This document shows, piece by piece, positions 27,230 through 36,445 of a stretch of DNA of 64,000 nucleotides. The notes beneath the pieces were generated by a model that saw only the letters and a list, made by a program, of their open reading frames with translations, did no database searches and was not told the DNA's origin. The stretch's first letter is position 1; every line of letters begins with the position of its first letter. Source of the stretch: Leptospirales bacterium (lineage in GTDB: Bacteria > Spirochaetota > Leptospiria > Leptospirales > Leptospiraceae); NCBI GenBank assembly GCA_013297885.1, contig JAAFIR010000004.1:1-64000 (forward strand), read 5' to 3'. A program made the position numbers and the translations under genes.

Positions 27230-27946
27230 TTATTTAGAACCGTCTTCAGTTTTAGCAGGTTCAGCAGGAGCTTCAACTGTAATAAATTTAAATGTAACAC
27301 GTCTATTTAAAGAAGAAGCACCATCAACATCTGCTAGTGGCTGAGTTGCACCAAGTGCTTTTGTTACTATTCTTGCTTCAGGAAGACCTAATTTAACAAG
27401 TGTTTGTTTAACTTCTTTAGCTCTTTTGTCTGAGTAAAAATTATTTCCTTTTTTATCTCCAACTGCTTCTTCAGGACCAGTTGTGTCTGTGTGACCTGAA
27501 ATTTCTAGTGCAACAGAAGCAGGAAGTTCATCAATTCCTTTTTTAAGTGCAGAACCACCAGATTTTACCCAATTGACAAAATCTTTTTTGTTTGGAATTT
27601 CCCATTTTTTGTAAGCAAATCCTTGGACAGATTTACCATCTGGGTATCTAAGATTATTTAAAGTCTCATTAAGTTTAGTTAATAATCCTTCGTTTGCTGC
27701 ATTTAACCCACGACTAGCTAGATCTCCAACAGTTGATGAATCTTTGGAAGAACCAGTACCTTCAGCACCTGTCTTGTCTGAACCAGTTCCTTCTGCCCCG
27801 CTTCCTGCACCAGCAGTATTGCTATCGGAATTAGTAGAATTATCAGAGGTTCCTTCTGGGTTAGCTTTAGTATCTTTAGATGTACAAAAACCAAGCGAAA
27901 TAACTACTAGTGAAATTAATAAAGCACTTTTAAAACTTTTATTCAT
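27230..27946 (-). CDS. loa22: Loa22-like OmpA-family outer-membrane lipoprotein
   Basis: A 238-aa lipoprotein with a signal peptide and lipobox ending LGFC. A Ser/Gly/Thr-rich linker with repeated GAEGTGS-type units (about 30-70) precedes an OmpA domain (about 120-230). The sequence after the linker follows Leptospira Loa22 closely from memory: LRYPDG...FAYKKW, PASVALEISGHTD, GPEEA, KKGNNFYSDKRAKEVKQ, RIVTKALG and NRRVTF. OmpA-domain Asp and Arg residues for peptidoglycan binding are present. Loa22 is a surface-exposed protein needed for virulence in L. interrogans and is also found in saprophytes. A GGAAG Shine-Dalgarno lies upstream, and an intrinsic terminator follows. The linker looks expanded compared with Loa22. 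Confidence 0.88.
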   Translation of the reverse strand: MNKSFKSALLISLVVISLGFCTSKDTKANPEGTSDNSTNSDSNTAGAGSGAEGTGSDKTGAEGTGSSKDSSTVGDLASRGLNAANEGLLTKLNETLNNLRYPDGKSVQGFAYKKWEIPNKKDFVNWVKSGGSALKKGIDELPASVALEISGHTDTTGPEEAVGDKKGNNFYSDKRAKEVKQTLVKLGLPEARIVTKALGATQPLADVDGASSLNRRVTFKFITVEAPAEPAKTEDGSK

Positions 27947-28003
27947 GATAAATGCTTCCTTTGTTTAAAATTTTTGAATTTTAAACCATTTTAATTTTTG
28001 GGA

Positions 28004-28032
28004 AATTAATTTAAAGCTTTTTTCTTTGTCAA
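28004..28032 (-). promoter_or_regulatory. Possible promoter of the loa22-like gene
   Basis: On the minus strand TTGACA (28027-28032) is followed after 17 nt by TTAATT (28004-28009), a weak -10. This would give a leader of about 50-55 nt before the ATG at 27946. The -35 is perfect; the -10 is poor, so it is only a candidate. Confidence 0.4.
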
Positions 28033-28138
28033 TTTAAGAAATTTCTATCAAAATATGCACGGTAATAAAATAGTACATAATTTTGTTTTTTGATTGTAAT
28101 TTCAGCAGTTTAAAAAAACAATATAGGAGTGGTAATAA

Positions 28139-28966
28139 ATTTTTTTAATTCCTTTAAAAAAAGAAAAATTTTTATTTTTTTTCTTAATTTTAGGATTATT
28201 TGAATTATATTCAGAAAGTTTATTTTTTAAATTTCAATCTGGAATATCTGAGCAAGAAAAAAGAAAACAAAACTTACAATCTATTTCAGTCCCTTTTAAT
28301 TATCCATTTGAATTAAAATTTCATCCCGATTTCAAAAATGAATTTCTTACTAACTCAATTTCAGATATCACTCAAAATAGAACAAATATACAAATTACTC
28401 CAACTATTAACTACCAAATTAGCAATAATAAAGAAATCGCTATAACTACATTTCAATCTCAAAACCACTTTGATACTTATTATTATGAAAGAGATACCAA
28501 TACTAGACTTCCTAATTTATGGCAGCTGAATCCTTCTTTTACAAATACCAATTCTGGAATTGTATTTAGTTTTTTAGGCAAAAACTTCTCATTTTATAAT
28601 GATTTTTCAACTAGATTTTTGGGTTTGGAATCAGGGCATTCTGCACTTGATTCACTTCAATCAAATGTAGGTTTAACTTATAATTTATCTTCAAAATCTA
28701 ACCCCTATAGAATTAACTATGTGATTCAAATGAACCATGTCTTTTACACTGAAGATAAAAATTTTAAAAGAAAAATTGATTTAACTAAACCAACTCAATT
28801 TTTTTCAAGTGGATTTAGTGTGCAAACTAAGAGTGCTATATTTGAAGGTTTGATCCGTGTTCCAACCCAGCTCCAAGCTACTTATGAAGTTGATGGATTG
28901 TGGAGACCCGAAGTTCAAGGTAGAATAGGTATAAAATGGAATCTTCCAGAATTTATTCGTCCTTAA
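28139..28966 (+). CDS. Probable outer-membrane beta-barrel protein with apparent ATT start
   Basis: The open frame runs from 28139 to 28966 (275 aa plus stop) with no ATG or GTG in its first 480 bases; the first TTG is at 28619. An AGGAG Shine-Dalgarno (28125-28129) lies 9 nt before ATT at 28139, and an in-frame TAA lies just before that codon. From there the protein begins FLIPLKKEKFLFFFLILG, a good signal peptide ending near LYSES. The mature part has alternating polar/aromatic strands (ITPTINYQI, GIVFSFLGKNFSFYNDFSTRF, NVGLTYNLSS, INYVIQMNHVF) fitting a small beta-barrel. Convergent overlap of 4 nt with the next gene. A shorter protein starting at 28619 would lose the signal peptide. Family not recognised. 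Confidence 0.68.
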   Translation: MFLIPLKKEKFLFFFLILGLFELYSESLFFKFQSGISEQEKRKQNLQSISVPFNYPFELKFHPDFKNEFLTNSISDITQNRTNIQITPTINYQISNNKEIAITTFQSQNHFDTYYYERDTNTRLPNLWQLNPSFTNTNSGIVFSFLGKNFSFYNDFSTRFLGLESGHSALDSLQSNVGLTYNLSSKSNPYRINYVIQMNHVFYTEDKNFKRKIDLTKPTQFFSSGFSVQTKSAIFEGLIRVPTQLQATYEVDGLWRPEVQGRIGIKWNLPEFIRP

Positions 28967-29607
28967 ACATTCATCTCATTTGATTCAATTAACAAATTTT
29001 TATCATTTCGAGTAAGTAAACCGTTTAACATTGATTTTACGACAAGGCTCGCATGTATAGGTTTGTATTTTTTTAAATCGCCAATAAACGCAAACCCAAA
29101 TAAGTTCCCAACAAAATTTCCAATTTCTTCACCAATTCTAAATTCTTTTCTTTCACCGATTAACAACGAAGGTCTATAAATTTGTAACGAAGAAAATCCA
29201 ATTTCTTTTAAAGCAGATTCCATTTGTCCTTTAACTTGGTTATAAAAGATCATCGAATTTGCATCAACTCCCATTGCTGAAATTACTAAAAATTTTTTCA
29301 CTCCAGCTTGAAATGAAATTTTTGCAGAATTGACAACATAGTCAAAATCAACTTTTTTAAATGCTTCTTTTGAACCTGCTGTTTTTATGGTGGTGCCTAA
29401 ACAAGAAATAGTTGCGTCAACTTCAAAAAGTGATTTGTAATTTTCTAAATTCTCAAAATCTATTTTGTAGTTTTTTAATTTTGGTTTTGTAGAAAGAATT
29501 TCTTTTCTAGTTAAATTTCTAATTTCGGAAATTTTTTCAGACTCAATAAGTTCGTTTAACAATAAATTGCCTACAAGTCCAGTGGATCCTAAAATTGCTA
29601 CTTTCAA
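28963..29607 (-). CDS. NAD(P)-binding epimerase-like protein
   Basis: A 214-aa atypical SDR with a Rossmann motif at the N-terminus (MKVAILGSTGLVGNLLL) and the NAD(P)-binding oxidoreductase block CLGTTIKTAGSKEAFKKVDFDYV, as in the HTATIP2/CC3-like and YbjT-like families. A tyrosine and lysine in IFYNQVKGQMESAL match the YxxxK position. These proteins are small NADPH-binding redox or regulatory proteins with poorly known substrates. The first ATG overlaps the stop of the upstream 82-aa gene by 4 nt (ATGA). Confidence 0.83.
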   Translation of the reverse strand: MKVAILGSTGLVGNLLLNELIESEKISEIRNLTRKEILSTKPKLKNYKIDFENLENYKSLFEVDATISCLGTTIKTAGSKEAFKKVDFDYVVNSAKISFQAGVKKFLVISAMGVDANSMIFYNQVKGQMESALKEIGFSSLQIYRPSLLIGERKEFRIGEEIGNFVGNLFGFAFIGDLKKYKPIHASLVVKSMLNGLLTRNDKNLLIESNEMNV

Positions 29608-29852
29608 TATTTTAATCCTGAAATTTCTTTAATTAATTTTTTAAAATCAGCTGCAAGTTCAGAAACTTCTTTTGGGCTTGGTTTAATTGATTCAGCAAGT
29701 TTAATTGCATCTTCAATTGTATCTATTAAAATTTTTTTTTCAGAATAAAAGCGAGCAGAAGGCATAGACTTCATTTCTTTTTTGTATTTGGCAACTTTTT
29801 CATCAATTATAGTTGTCATTTGGTTTAGGATTTGAATATTTTGGTTAGGCAT
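29604..29852 (-). CDS. Small helical protein of unknown function
   Basis: An 82-aa predicted cytoplasmic protein, mostly alpha-helical and lysine/glutamate-rich (TIIDEKVAKYKKEMK; EVSELAADFKKLIKEISGL). No motif was recognised. It is supported by its 4-nt overlap with the epimerase-like gene and by its spacing from the divergent neighbour, and it may be an accessory to that enzyme. Confidence 0.6.
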   Translation of the reverse strand: MPNQNIQILNQMTTIIDEKVAKYKKEMKSMPSARFYSEKKILIDTIEDAIKLAESIKPSPKEVSELAADFKKLIKEISGLKY

Positions 29853-29907
29853 TGGACTAAATTAAAATAGTAATTTTTTAATTCAAGAAAGTTTTTTTGA
29901 AATGTTT

Positions 29908-30047
29908 GGGCGAATTTTTTTCCACTTAACATTGATTAAACGAAATAATTGATTTTATTTAGGTGGAAAAAAACCGGGCTATTCGCTACTTCTGAAACCT
30001 CGTGTTAAAACACGAGGCTATTCAGAAACGCTACTATCCCTTTCGCC
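29908..30047 (+). repeat. R10: three-way-junction intergenic element
   Basis: Box 1 gggcgaa (29908-29914). P2 is built on ttttttccac and gtggaaaaaaa (29963-29973). Box 2 is ccgggctattcgctact (29974-29990). P3 has a tctgaa/ttcaga outer stem and an inner cctcgtgtt/aacacgagg hairpin. Box 3 is acgctactatccctttcgcc, ending at 30047. The terminal stem GGCGAA/TTCGCC is complete. It lies between divergent genes; the rest of the 29853-30219 gap shows only a TTGACA at 30185-30190 upstream of the Uma2 gene. Confidence 0.9.
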
Positions 30048-30219
30048 TATTATTGAAGAACATTCTTGATTAAAAAAAAAGCTTAAGTTTTCATTCTCGA
30101 GTTGTAAAAGAAGAAATTTCTTTTAAAAAGTATGAATGAAAAATATCTATCTTCTAGCCTTTATCTTCTAACATTTAATTCTTCTTGACAAAATGCACTT
30201 TTTATTAAAAATTTAATTC

Positions 30220-30795
30220 ATGGCAACTAGCATACTTGAAAGTCCTGAAATTAGAGAACAATTATTTAAGCTCACTAGAGAACAATATTTGGAAGTTGCA
30301 GAAAAATATGCTTTTGGAAAAAATACTGAATTGCTAGAAGGAATGGTTTTATTTAAGATGCCAAAAAGCAGTATTCATAATTATTTTATAGATTCAATTT
30401 TTAAGTTATTAGAAAAATTAATTCCTTCAAATTCATTTATTAGAAGTGAAAAAACAATTGTTTACAAAGATTCAGAATTAGAGCCAGATATTTCTGTAGT
30501 GGAAGGGAAGGTAGAAGATTTTGTTTTTGAACATCCATCCGCAGCTTTATTAATTATTGAAGTTGCAAAATCATCTTACCAATATGATCTTGCAAAACTA
30601 TCCACTTATTCAAAAGCAAATGTAAAAAATTTCTGGATTGTTGACATTTCATCCAATCGAATAGAAATTTATACTGAACCAAAAGATGGTGAATACTTAT
30701 CCAAAAAAATTTATTCTCCAACTGACTTAATTCCTATTTTTAACCAAAATATTTCTTTCAAGGAAATCTTTGAAGCAGCAACTAAAAAAAGTTAG
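30220..30795 (+). CDS. Uma2-family (DUF820) PD-(D/E)XK nuclease-like protein
   Basis: A 191-aa protein of the Uma2 family, which has the restriction-endonuclease fold. Motif residues are E in NTELLEGMV, D in EPDISVVEG, and the ExK-like segment LIIEVAKSS (E followed by A and K), plus YDLAKLSTYSKANV and FWIVDISSN. The family is abundant in cyanobacteria and occurs in many genomes with unknown targets. No signal peptide. A good -35 (TTGACA, 30185-30190) lies upstream, but the -10 is unclear. Stand-alone gene flanked by R10 and a lipoprotein. The nuclease activity is inferred from the family. Confidence 0.82.
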   Translation: MATSILESPEIREQLFKLTREQYLEVAEKYAFGKNTELLEGMVLFKMPKSSIHNYFIDSIFKLLEKLIPSNSFIRSEKTIVYKDSELEPDISVVEGKVEDFVFEHPSAALLIIEVAKSSYQYDLAKLSTYSKANVKNFWIVDISSNRIEIYTEPKDGEYLSKKIYSPTDLIPIFNQNISFKEIFEAATKKS

Positions 30796-30809
30796 CTAGT
30801 TTTATTAAT

Positions 30810-31520
30810 TTATTTAGCACAATTAATTTTTGCTAATTTAACTTCTTTGTTTGCTTCTTCCAAAGTTGATTTATAAGAAGCTTCTTTTTTGTTATTATTT
30901 TCTAACGTTTTCCAACCTCCAAAACTTATAGCTGATCCATAGATTGTGAAAACTGCTGCCATAAATTGACTAAAACCTTCACTACAATCTTTACAGCCTG
31001 TTGTCATTAAACCTAATCCACCAAGTAGAAAAATTATTCCAGTACTCAGTGCATAAGTCCCAGCTGCTCTTCTATATTCAGGTTTTTCTTCAATATTAAT
31101 TTTAATATGACATGTTTTAATTGGATTTAAATCTTTTTTTTCAAATTGAATTGAATATTCTGAATCATATTTCCATCTATAACCTTTATAATTATCATAT
31201 AAAAATCCTGGAATTCCAAATTGAACAATAACAAAATTAGAAAGAATGCCATAATCTTCTTTACGAAGTTGAATTTCTTTTGGATGATATTCTTCATCAA
31301 TCACTCTAATTGTAACTTTACTATCATAAATATTTTTTACTTTAATAATTGTTGGAGTTGTATCTTCATATTTTACTCCATTAACATCAATTTCAATTTT
31401 AACTGAATCTAAATTTGCAGATTGAACTAGAATTGTTTCTTCTTCTCTTAATTTTTTATCAATTGATAGGCAGTTTGAAAATATAAGAATTGTTAGAAAA
31501 ATTATTTTTTTGTAAAGCAT
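30810..31520 (-). CDS. Lipoprotein of unknown function
   Basis: A 236-aa predicted lipoprotein. The ATG at 31520 is chosen because an AAGG Shine-Dalgarno lies about 9 nt upstream and the resulting MLYKKIIFLTILIFSNC is a clear signal peptide with lipobox FSNC; an ATG 33 nt further upstream is possible. The middle has a beta-rich stretch reminiscent of PEGA domains (IEIDVNGVKYEDTTPTIIKVKN, residues about 45-75). Near the C-terminal third is a hydrophobic segment (ALSTGIIFLLGGLGLMTTGC) and a second one (FMAAVFTIYGSAISFGG), so it may also insert in the membrane. Function unknown. Confidence 0.75.
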   Translation of the reverse strand: MLYKKIIFLTILIFSNCLSIDKKLREEETILVQSANLDSVKIEIDVNGVKYEDTTPTIIKVKNIYDSKVTIRVIDEEYHPKEIQLRKEDYGILSNFVIVQFGIPGFLYDNYKGYRWKYDSEYSIQFEKKDLNPIKTCHIKINIEEKPEYRRAAGTYALSTGIIFLLGGLGLMTTGCKDCSEGFSQFMAAVFTIYGSAISFGGWKTLENNNKKEASYKSTLEEANKEVKLAKINCAK

Positions 31521-31605
31521 ATTGTTGGACCTTATTTTTTTGTATTTTTTCATAATAGTTTTAAATCAAGTTATTATCAATATAAAAAAACTTTATCCAA
31601 TTCTA

Positions 31606-31726
31606 GCGAAAAAGATCGACTCGGTGTCAATTTTTTGTTTTTAAAATAAATTTTTGAAATTAAAAAGAATAGACAAAAAATTGACAAAAGAGGAGAGCTT
31701 GGTTTTTGCGAAGCAAAAATTCGCCC
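31606..31726 (-). repeat. R11: three-way-junction element, TGTCAATTTTTT subfamily
   Basis: Minus-oriented copy. Left end gcgaaaaagatcgactcgg, P3 stem 31625-31638 / 31673-31686 (tgtcaattttttgt / acaaaaaattgaca), box 2 aaagaggagagcttgg, P2 tttttgc/gcaaaaa (31703-31719), and box 1 ttcgccc ending at 31726. Terminal stem GCGAA/TTCGC. It carries the same boxes and P3 stem as R4 with a different loop. It lies between divergent genes; the bases up to 31882 hold no gene. Confidence 0.87.
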
Positions 31727-31882
31727 AAATTTAATAATAGAAAATTATTCTTAAATATTAAAAAAATAAAATTCAATTGACAAATGCTGGTTTCAAGATT
31801 CAATTAGCAAAAACAAATAATATACTACAGTTTTTCCGACTTTGAGATAGTTTGATTATATCACCAAATACAGAGATTTTTC

Positions 31883-34800
31883 ATGAAAATAATTCTTTTT
31901 CTATTATGCATTTCAATCTATTCACAAGAAATAAATCAAAAAAAGATTTATTTAAATTTATTTAACCCTTATAAATCCCCAAAAGAAGCAAGCGTTGAAT
32001 CAAAGTTAAACGAAGCACTTCTTAAAGAATTTCAATCAAAAGGGGTTGAAATTATTCAAGTAAATTCTGATACAAAATCGAATCTAGCAAAAGCAAAAAA
32101 AGATAATGTAGCTTTTTTAATAGAAGGATTTTATAAAAGGACTGAAAACGGAAATTTGAATTTATACGGTCATATTTATCATCCAGAAAAAGAAATTGTG
32201 ATCGATGCTTATAACTTTAGTTCTGAAATTCAAGGACTTGAAGACATTAAGCTAGATCCAAATGAAACTAGAATTTCTGATGAAAAAAGTGTAAAAGAAT
32301 TTTCAGAAAAATTAGTAAATCGTGTGCGGAACAATTCTAAAAGAATTGATCGACCTGAAAACTTAGATGAGTTTATAAAAACAAATCAAATTTCAAAAGA
32401 CATGAATTTACCTCTTCCAAAAGAAGATTTACAAGCTCAGTCTGCTGAAGTATTCAAATTACTTTCCGAAAAAGATGAAGTGGTAGTTTCAGTTTCTAAG
32501 TTTGCACAAAAATCTTCTGAAGCTCCAGCTTATATCACTGTTATCAATCGAGAACAAATTCGTAAATCAGGTTATAGGAATTTAACAGAAGCATTAAATT
32601 TTGTTCCACAAGTGTACACCCATTGGGCTGGTCAAAACTGGGGAGCAGATTTTCGTGGACTATATGTAAACAACCAAATTGAAAGACGTGTATTGTATTT
32701 GCAAGATGGAAAAAAACTAAATGACTATTTCCATTTTGGAGAATTTTATTCTGATGTGTTTACCGATATGGAACGAATAGAAAAAATTGAAGTGATTAAA
32801 GGACCAGGTGCAGCTCTTTATGGAAATAATTCCATCACAGGTGTTGTGAATGTTATCACAAGAAAACCTACAAAAAAAAATGAAACTGAATTAATAACTG
32901 AATATGACTCTGTTTTAAAAACTTCTACACTTAGAGCATTGTATTATTCAAAATTTTCTGAAAAATTTTCTGTTTCACTTGACGTTTCTAAATTTCAAGG
33001 AAAAGGAAGTTATGATTCCGGATACAATTCTTGGGGTGGGACAAGATTTTATGATCCAGTCACGGGTGCTTCCAATTCCAATTATAATCCAACTGTTTCA
33101 AGTTCCACACAGGGTACTTCTGAATATGGAAGAAGAGATTCAGATATTGTAACTGAACAAAGGTATTGGTCTAGTACGGGGCTAATGGCAAAAAACGGAG
33201 TTGCACTTCCAAATTTTAATTTAGATGTAAAATATGGAGACTTCAATTTAAAATCATTTTATATGTCCAAAAGAACTTCTTGGGTTCCACCTCAAGTAGA
33301 TGGTGGTGCATCTGGTGGAGACACAGTTTACGGCTCACCAAGAAATGATAGAATTTGGGGAGTAGGGGCAATCTATTTAGATTATAATCCATCTTATTTA
33401 GAAAAATATGAAGTGTCTCTTAGAATTTTTAGACAACTAAATATCAATTCAGATTATCGAGATAAAGATTATGGTGGGTTTTCTTCTGCAACAAATCCTC
33501 CTCTTGCTCCTTCTGGTTATGGAAATACACAAGCAGCAAGACTATCTTCACCAGCTTATCTTCAATACATTTCAGCAATGGGTGGGGGAGTTGTGAAAAG
33601 ATATGCTTCTACAGCAAATGCACAAGGAACAGAATTTCAAATCACACCATTTAAAAAAGAAAATATTACTGATTCCATAATAAAGAATATTCGTTTTATG
33701 ATGGGTGGGAATGCTCAAGCTGTAAATTATATTAACTACCAAGTGAATGTTGGTAGAAATGGTTTGATTGATAGAAGACAACAAGGGATTGCAGATGACG
33801 GAAGGCAATTCGGTTTGTGGACGCAGTTCAGCACAACATTTAAAACTGATACTACTTTAGTTTTGGGTTTGAGATATGATGCACAGAGAATTTATAATGT
33901 ATACCGTCACCAAAACGGAATGGAAACTGATATAGCTTATGAATCTGTAACAGATCCAAATTTGAGAACACCAGTTTCTGGTCCAACAACTCCTTATGTT
34001 GGTCCAGGAAATCCTGTGAACGTTAGTACACCAGCGAATGATGGTTTGGGAAATAGAAGACCCATTGGTTATGTTCAACCATTCCAAAGAAAAGATTTTG
34101 TTGCTGAAGATAAAACTCCAAGAATTGCTTTAATTCAAAATTTTAAATCTACAGATACTACTATCAAATTAATGTATGCTGAAGCATTTAGAATGGTGAC
34201 TCCACAAGAGCTGATTCGTTTACCAAGAGATCTTGGAAATGCACAATCTGAAAAAGTGAACAACAGTGAAGTAAATTTAATACAAGGATTTTTTAAAAGT
34301 AGATTAATTGCAAATTTAGATTATTTCAGAATGAGAGGAAATACAATTTATGCATTTAATGCTCAGACTTTAACTTTTGGGCAATCTCCGGGCTGGAGCA
34401 ATAATGGTGGTTCAATTGCATTAACTTATCTTTATGATAGAAATTGGAAATTAAATGGAAGTTTTACTTCTTATCAATTAAGGCGAGCATCAGATTCTTC
34501 TTTTTTAAATACTTTATTTACTCCTGACAAACAAGCATTAAACTCTCCAACAAAATTGTACAAAGCTGCAATTTCTCGTTCCATATTAAATGACAATTAT
34601 TCTATTAGTTTAGAATTTTATTATAACTCAGAAATTTATTTGATGCAAAATCCACCTTCAGATAATCGAATGGTACAGAACAATGATGGAACTCTTCGCG
34701 AACCACCTGTTCTTCCGGGTGAAAGGGCGACTGCACAATCTTACCTCGGTTATGCTGCAGGAGGTGGAATCACTAGATATAGAGTTTGGAAAGTTCCTTC

Positions 34801-35002
34801 TAGTAAATTTTTTAATTTAACTTTTTCATCTAATCTTGGTAATGATTTAATTTTAGTTGTATCAGCGAAAAATATTTTTAACCAAGTAGTATATTTTCCA
34901 CTAGATCAAGAAAGTGGGGCTTTTACAGCACCGACACTTAGTCCAAATCAGCTTTTAGGTTTTGGAAGAGAAGTTTATTTTAAATTAGGTTATAGGTTTT
35001 AG
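31883..35002 (+). CDS. TonB-dependent outer-membrane receptor
   Basis: A 1039-aa receptor. A signal peptide (MKIILFLLCISIYS) is followed by an unusual extra N-terminal domain (about 20-180), rich in charged helices with ESKLNEALLKEFQSKGVEI and LYGHIYHPEK, recalling the CsgG/LpoB or ABC-aux folds. The plug domain starts near residue 200 with a TonB-box-like EVVVSVSK and continues with SGYRNLTEALNFVPQV, LYLQDGKKLND, RIEKIEVIKGPGAALYGNNSITGVVNVIT. The rest is a 22-strand barrel with a C-terminal phenylalanine (KLGYRF). It imports a siderophore, heme, cobalamin or similar ligand. A lipoprotein gene follows 2 nt later. No ExbB, ExbD or TonB gene is in the window. Confidence 0.92.
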   Translation: MKIILFLLCISIYSQEINQKKIYLNLFNPYKSPKEASVESKLNEALLKEFQSKGVEIIQVNSDTKSNLAKAKKDNVAFLIEGFYKRTENGNLNLYGHIYHPEKEIVIDAYNFSSEIQGLEDIKLDPNETRISDEKSVKEFSEKLVNRVRNNSKRIDRPENLDEFIKTNQISKDMNLPLPKEDLQAQSAEVFKLLSEKDEVVVSVSKFAQKSSEAPAYITVINREQIRKSGYRNLTEALNFVPQVYTHWAGQNWGADFRGLYVNNQIERRVLYLQDGKKLNDYFHFGEFYSDVFTDMERIEKIEVIKGPGAALYGNNSITGVVNVITRKPTKKNETELITEYDSVLKTSTLRALYYSKFSEKFSVSLDVSKFQGKGSYDSGYNSWGGTRFYDPVTGASNSNYNPTVSSSTQGTSEYGRRDSDIVTEQRYWSSTGLMAKNGVALPNFNLDVKYGDFNLKSFYMSKRTSWVPPQVDGGASGGDTVYGSPRNDRIWGVGAIYLDYNPSYLEKYEVSLRIFRQLNINSDYRDKDYGGFSSATNPPLAPSGYGNTQAARLSSPAYLQYISAMGGGVVKRYASTANAQGTEFQITPFKKENITDSIIKNIRFMMGGNAQAVNYINYQVNVGRNGLIDRRQQGIADDGRQFGLWTQFSTTFKTDTTLVLGLRYDAQRIYNVYRHQNGMETDIAYESVTDPNLRTPVSGPTTPYVGPGNPVNVSTPANDGLGNRRPIGYVQPFQRKDFVAEDKTPRIALIQNFKSTDTTIKLMYAEAFRMVTPQELIRLPRDLGNAQSEKVNNSEVNLIQGFFKSRLIANLDYFRMRGNTIYAFNAQTLTFGQSPGWSNNGGSIALTYLYDRNWKLNGSFTSYQLRRASDSSFLNTLFTPDKQALNSPTKLYKAAISRSILNDNYSISLEFYYNSEIYLMQNPPSDNRMVQNNDGTLREPPVLPGERATAQSYLGYAAGGGITRYRVWKVPSSKFFNLTFSSNLGNDLILVVSAKNIFNQVVYFPLDQESGAFTAPTLSPNQLLGFGREVYFKLGYRF

Positions 35003-35004
35003 TT

Positions 35005-35415
35005 ATGAAAATTTTTATTATACTATTTTTACTTATTCAATGCAAAATTACTAACGAAATTTATTTAAAGCCAAGTCGTATCAAAGGTGATGAAGCTAAA
35101 GCACTTTTACAAAACAGACTTTCTTCTATTTATGTAAATGATATTTCTACAGGTTCGAATACATCTCTAGGTGCTGCAATACTTATCCCGGCTCTCACAG
35201 GAATTTCAGATGATAAAATTTACAAAAGACGTGATATTGAAAACTGTGCAACAAAAATTTTCTTAGCTGCCATTGCCATTGATGAACCTCAAATAAAAGC
35301 AAATAGAACAAAACGTGCTTCAGACCCTTTAAGAACTTCTGATCCTAACTCTAGACTCATTCCTCCACTTCTTTGTCAGTTAAAGGAAGTTGATGCTTGG
35401 ATTGACTTAGAATAA
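35005..35415 (+). CDS. Small lipoprotein co-transcribed with the TonB receptor
   Basis: A 136-aa lipoprotein with a short signal peptide and lipobox LLIQC (Cys13). The mature part contains a KGDEAKALLQNRL segment, a Gly/Ser hydrophobic stretch (STGSNTSLGAAILIPALTGI), YKRRDIENCATKI and a C-terminal LCQLKEVDAW. This resembles the Leptospira TIGR04452-type lipoprotein pattern with two conserved cysteines, but I am not sure. It starts 2 nt after the receptor stop, so it is in the same transcript and may be a surface partner of the receptor. Confidence 0.68.
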   Translation: MKIFIILFLLIQCKITNEIYLKPSRIKGDEAKALLQNRLSSIYVNDISTGSNTSLGAAILIPALTGISDDKIYKRRDIENCATKIFLAAIAIDEPQIKANRTKRASDPLRTSDPNSRLIPPLLCQLKEVDAWIDLE

Positions 35416-35578
35416 TTTTTTTGGAATACTTTTTTAATTTTTTTCTTTTAGAATTCTGAAATTTTTGAAGAATTAGAAAATTGAATTTTTAAAAAATTAT
35501 TCAAATGGAAGTTTAATTTGTTTTAAAATTTAGTAAATAAATATCCTAAAAAAAATAAGATAAAAATTGAACTATGTT

Positions 35579-36445
35579 TTAAGTATTTTTCAACTTCTCT
35601 TTTAGTTCTCTTGTTGTTGTTCCACCTTCAGGACTCCAACCAGGTGCTGAAAAAACATAATTGAAAGCATGAGAAATTTTTTTTGAATTCAAAACATCTT
35701 TGCCAATCAAATACCATTCTTTAAATGCAACAATAAAAGGATTGTAAGTGTTAATATTTTTAACCAAACCATATTTAGGAGACTCTTGTTCTAGCTCAAA
35801 ACTTCCAAACATTTTGTCCCAAATTATTAAAATTCCAGCATAATTTTTATCTAAGTACTTTAAATCAGTGCCATGATGAACTCTATGATGTGAAGGTGTA
35901 TTAAAAACTTTTTCGATGAATCCCAATTTGCCGACAGTTTCCGTGTGAATAAAAAATTGATAGATAAGTGAAATTGATTGTTGGATCATAACCATCATTG
36001 GAGAAAAACCAATTAGAATAAGTGGAAGCCAAAAAATTGTATTTATAATTGTTCCTGACCAAGTTTGTCTCACTGCAGTGGAAAGATTGTATTCTTCAGA
36101 AGAATGATGAACTACATGAGAAGCCCAAAAAAATCTAGACTCGTGTCCAATTCGATGAAACCAATAATAACAAAAATCCTCAGTAAAAAAAATAGCTATC
36201 AAAGAATATATATTTTGTTCTATTTTGAATAAGGAAAATTGATAAGTGAATTCATAAATTGAGAACACTATTAATTTTGTAAAAACTGTATCTATAATTA
36301 CAGTTCCAATTCCCATTGCTATTGAAGTAAACGTATCTTTAATTTTATAATTTTCTTTTCTGGATTTGAATAAATAAATTCCTTCAACTAAAATACAAAT
36401 AGCAAAAACCGGCACAAAATAATTGATAAAGTCCAAACCTTTCAT
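35579..36445 (-). CDS. Sterol-desaturase/fatty-acid-hydroxylase family enzyme
   Basis: A 288-aa membrane enzyme with four to five helices and the diiron histidine clusters of the fatty acid hydroxylase superfamily: HRIGH, HVVHH with a following His in HHSSEEYN, and HRVHHG near residue 190. A further His (FFIHTETVG) fits the third part of the box. It should hydroxylate or desaturate a lipid at the inner membrane using O2. The substrate is unknown; carotenoid, sterol-like or fatty-acyl chains are all possible. Single gene, unrelated to its neighbours. It has no signal peptide beyond its first helix. Confidence 0.85.
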   Translation of the reverse strand: MKGLDFINYFVPVFAICILVEGIYLFKSRKENYKIKDTFTSIAMGIGTVIIDTVFTKLIVFSIYEFTYQFSLFKIEQNIYSLIAIFFTEDFCYYWFHRIGHESRFFWASHVVHHSSEEYNLSTAVRQTWSGTIINTIFWLPLILIGFSPMMVMIQQSISLIYQFFIHTETVGKLGFIEKVFNTPSHHRVHHGTDLKYLDKNYAGILIIWDKMFGSFELEQESPKYGLVKNINTYNPFIVAFKEWYLIGKDVLNSKKISHAFNYVFSAPGWSPEGGTTTRELKEKLKNT

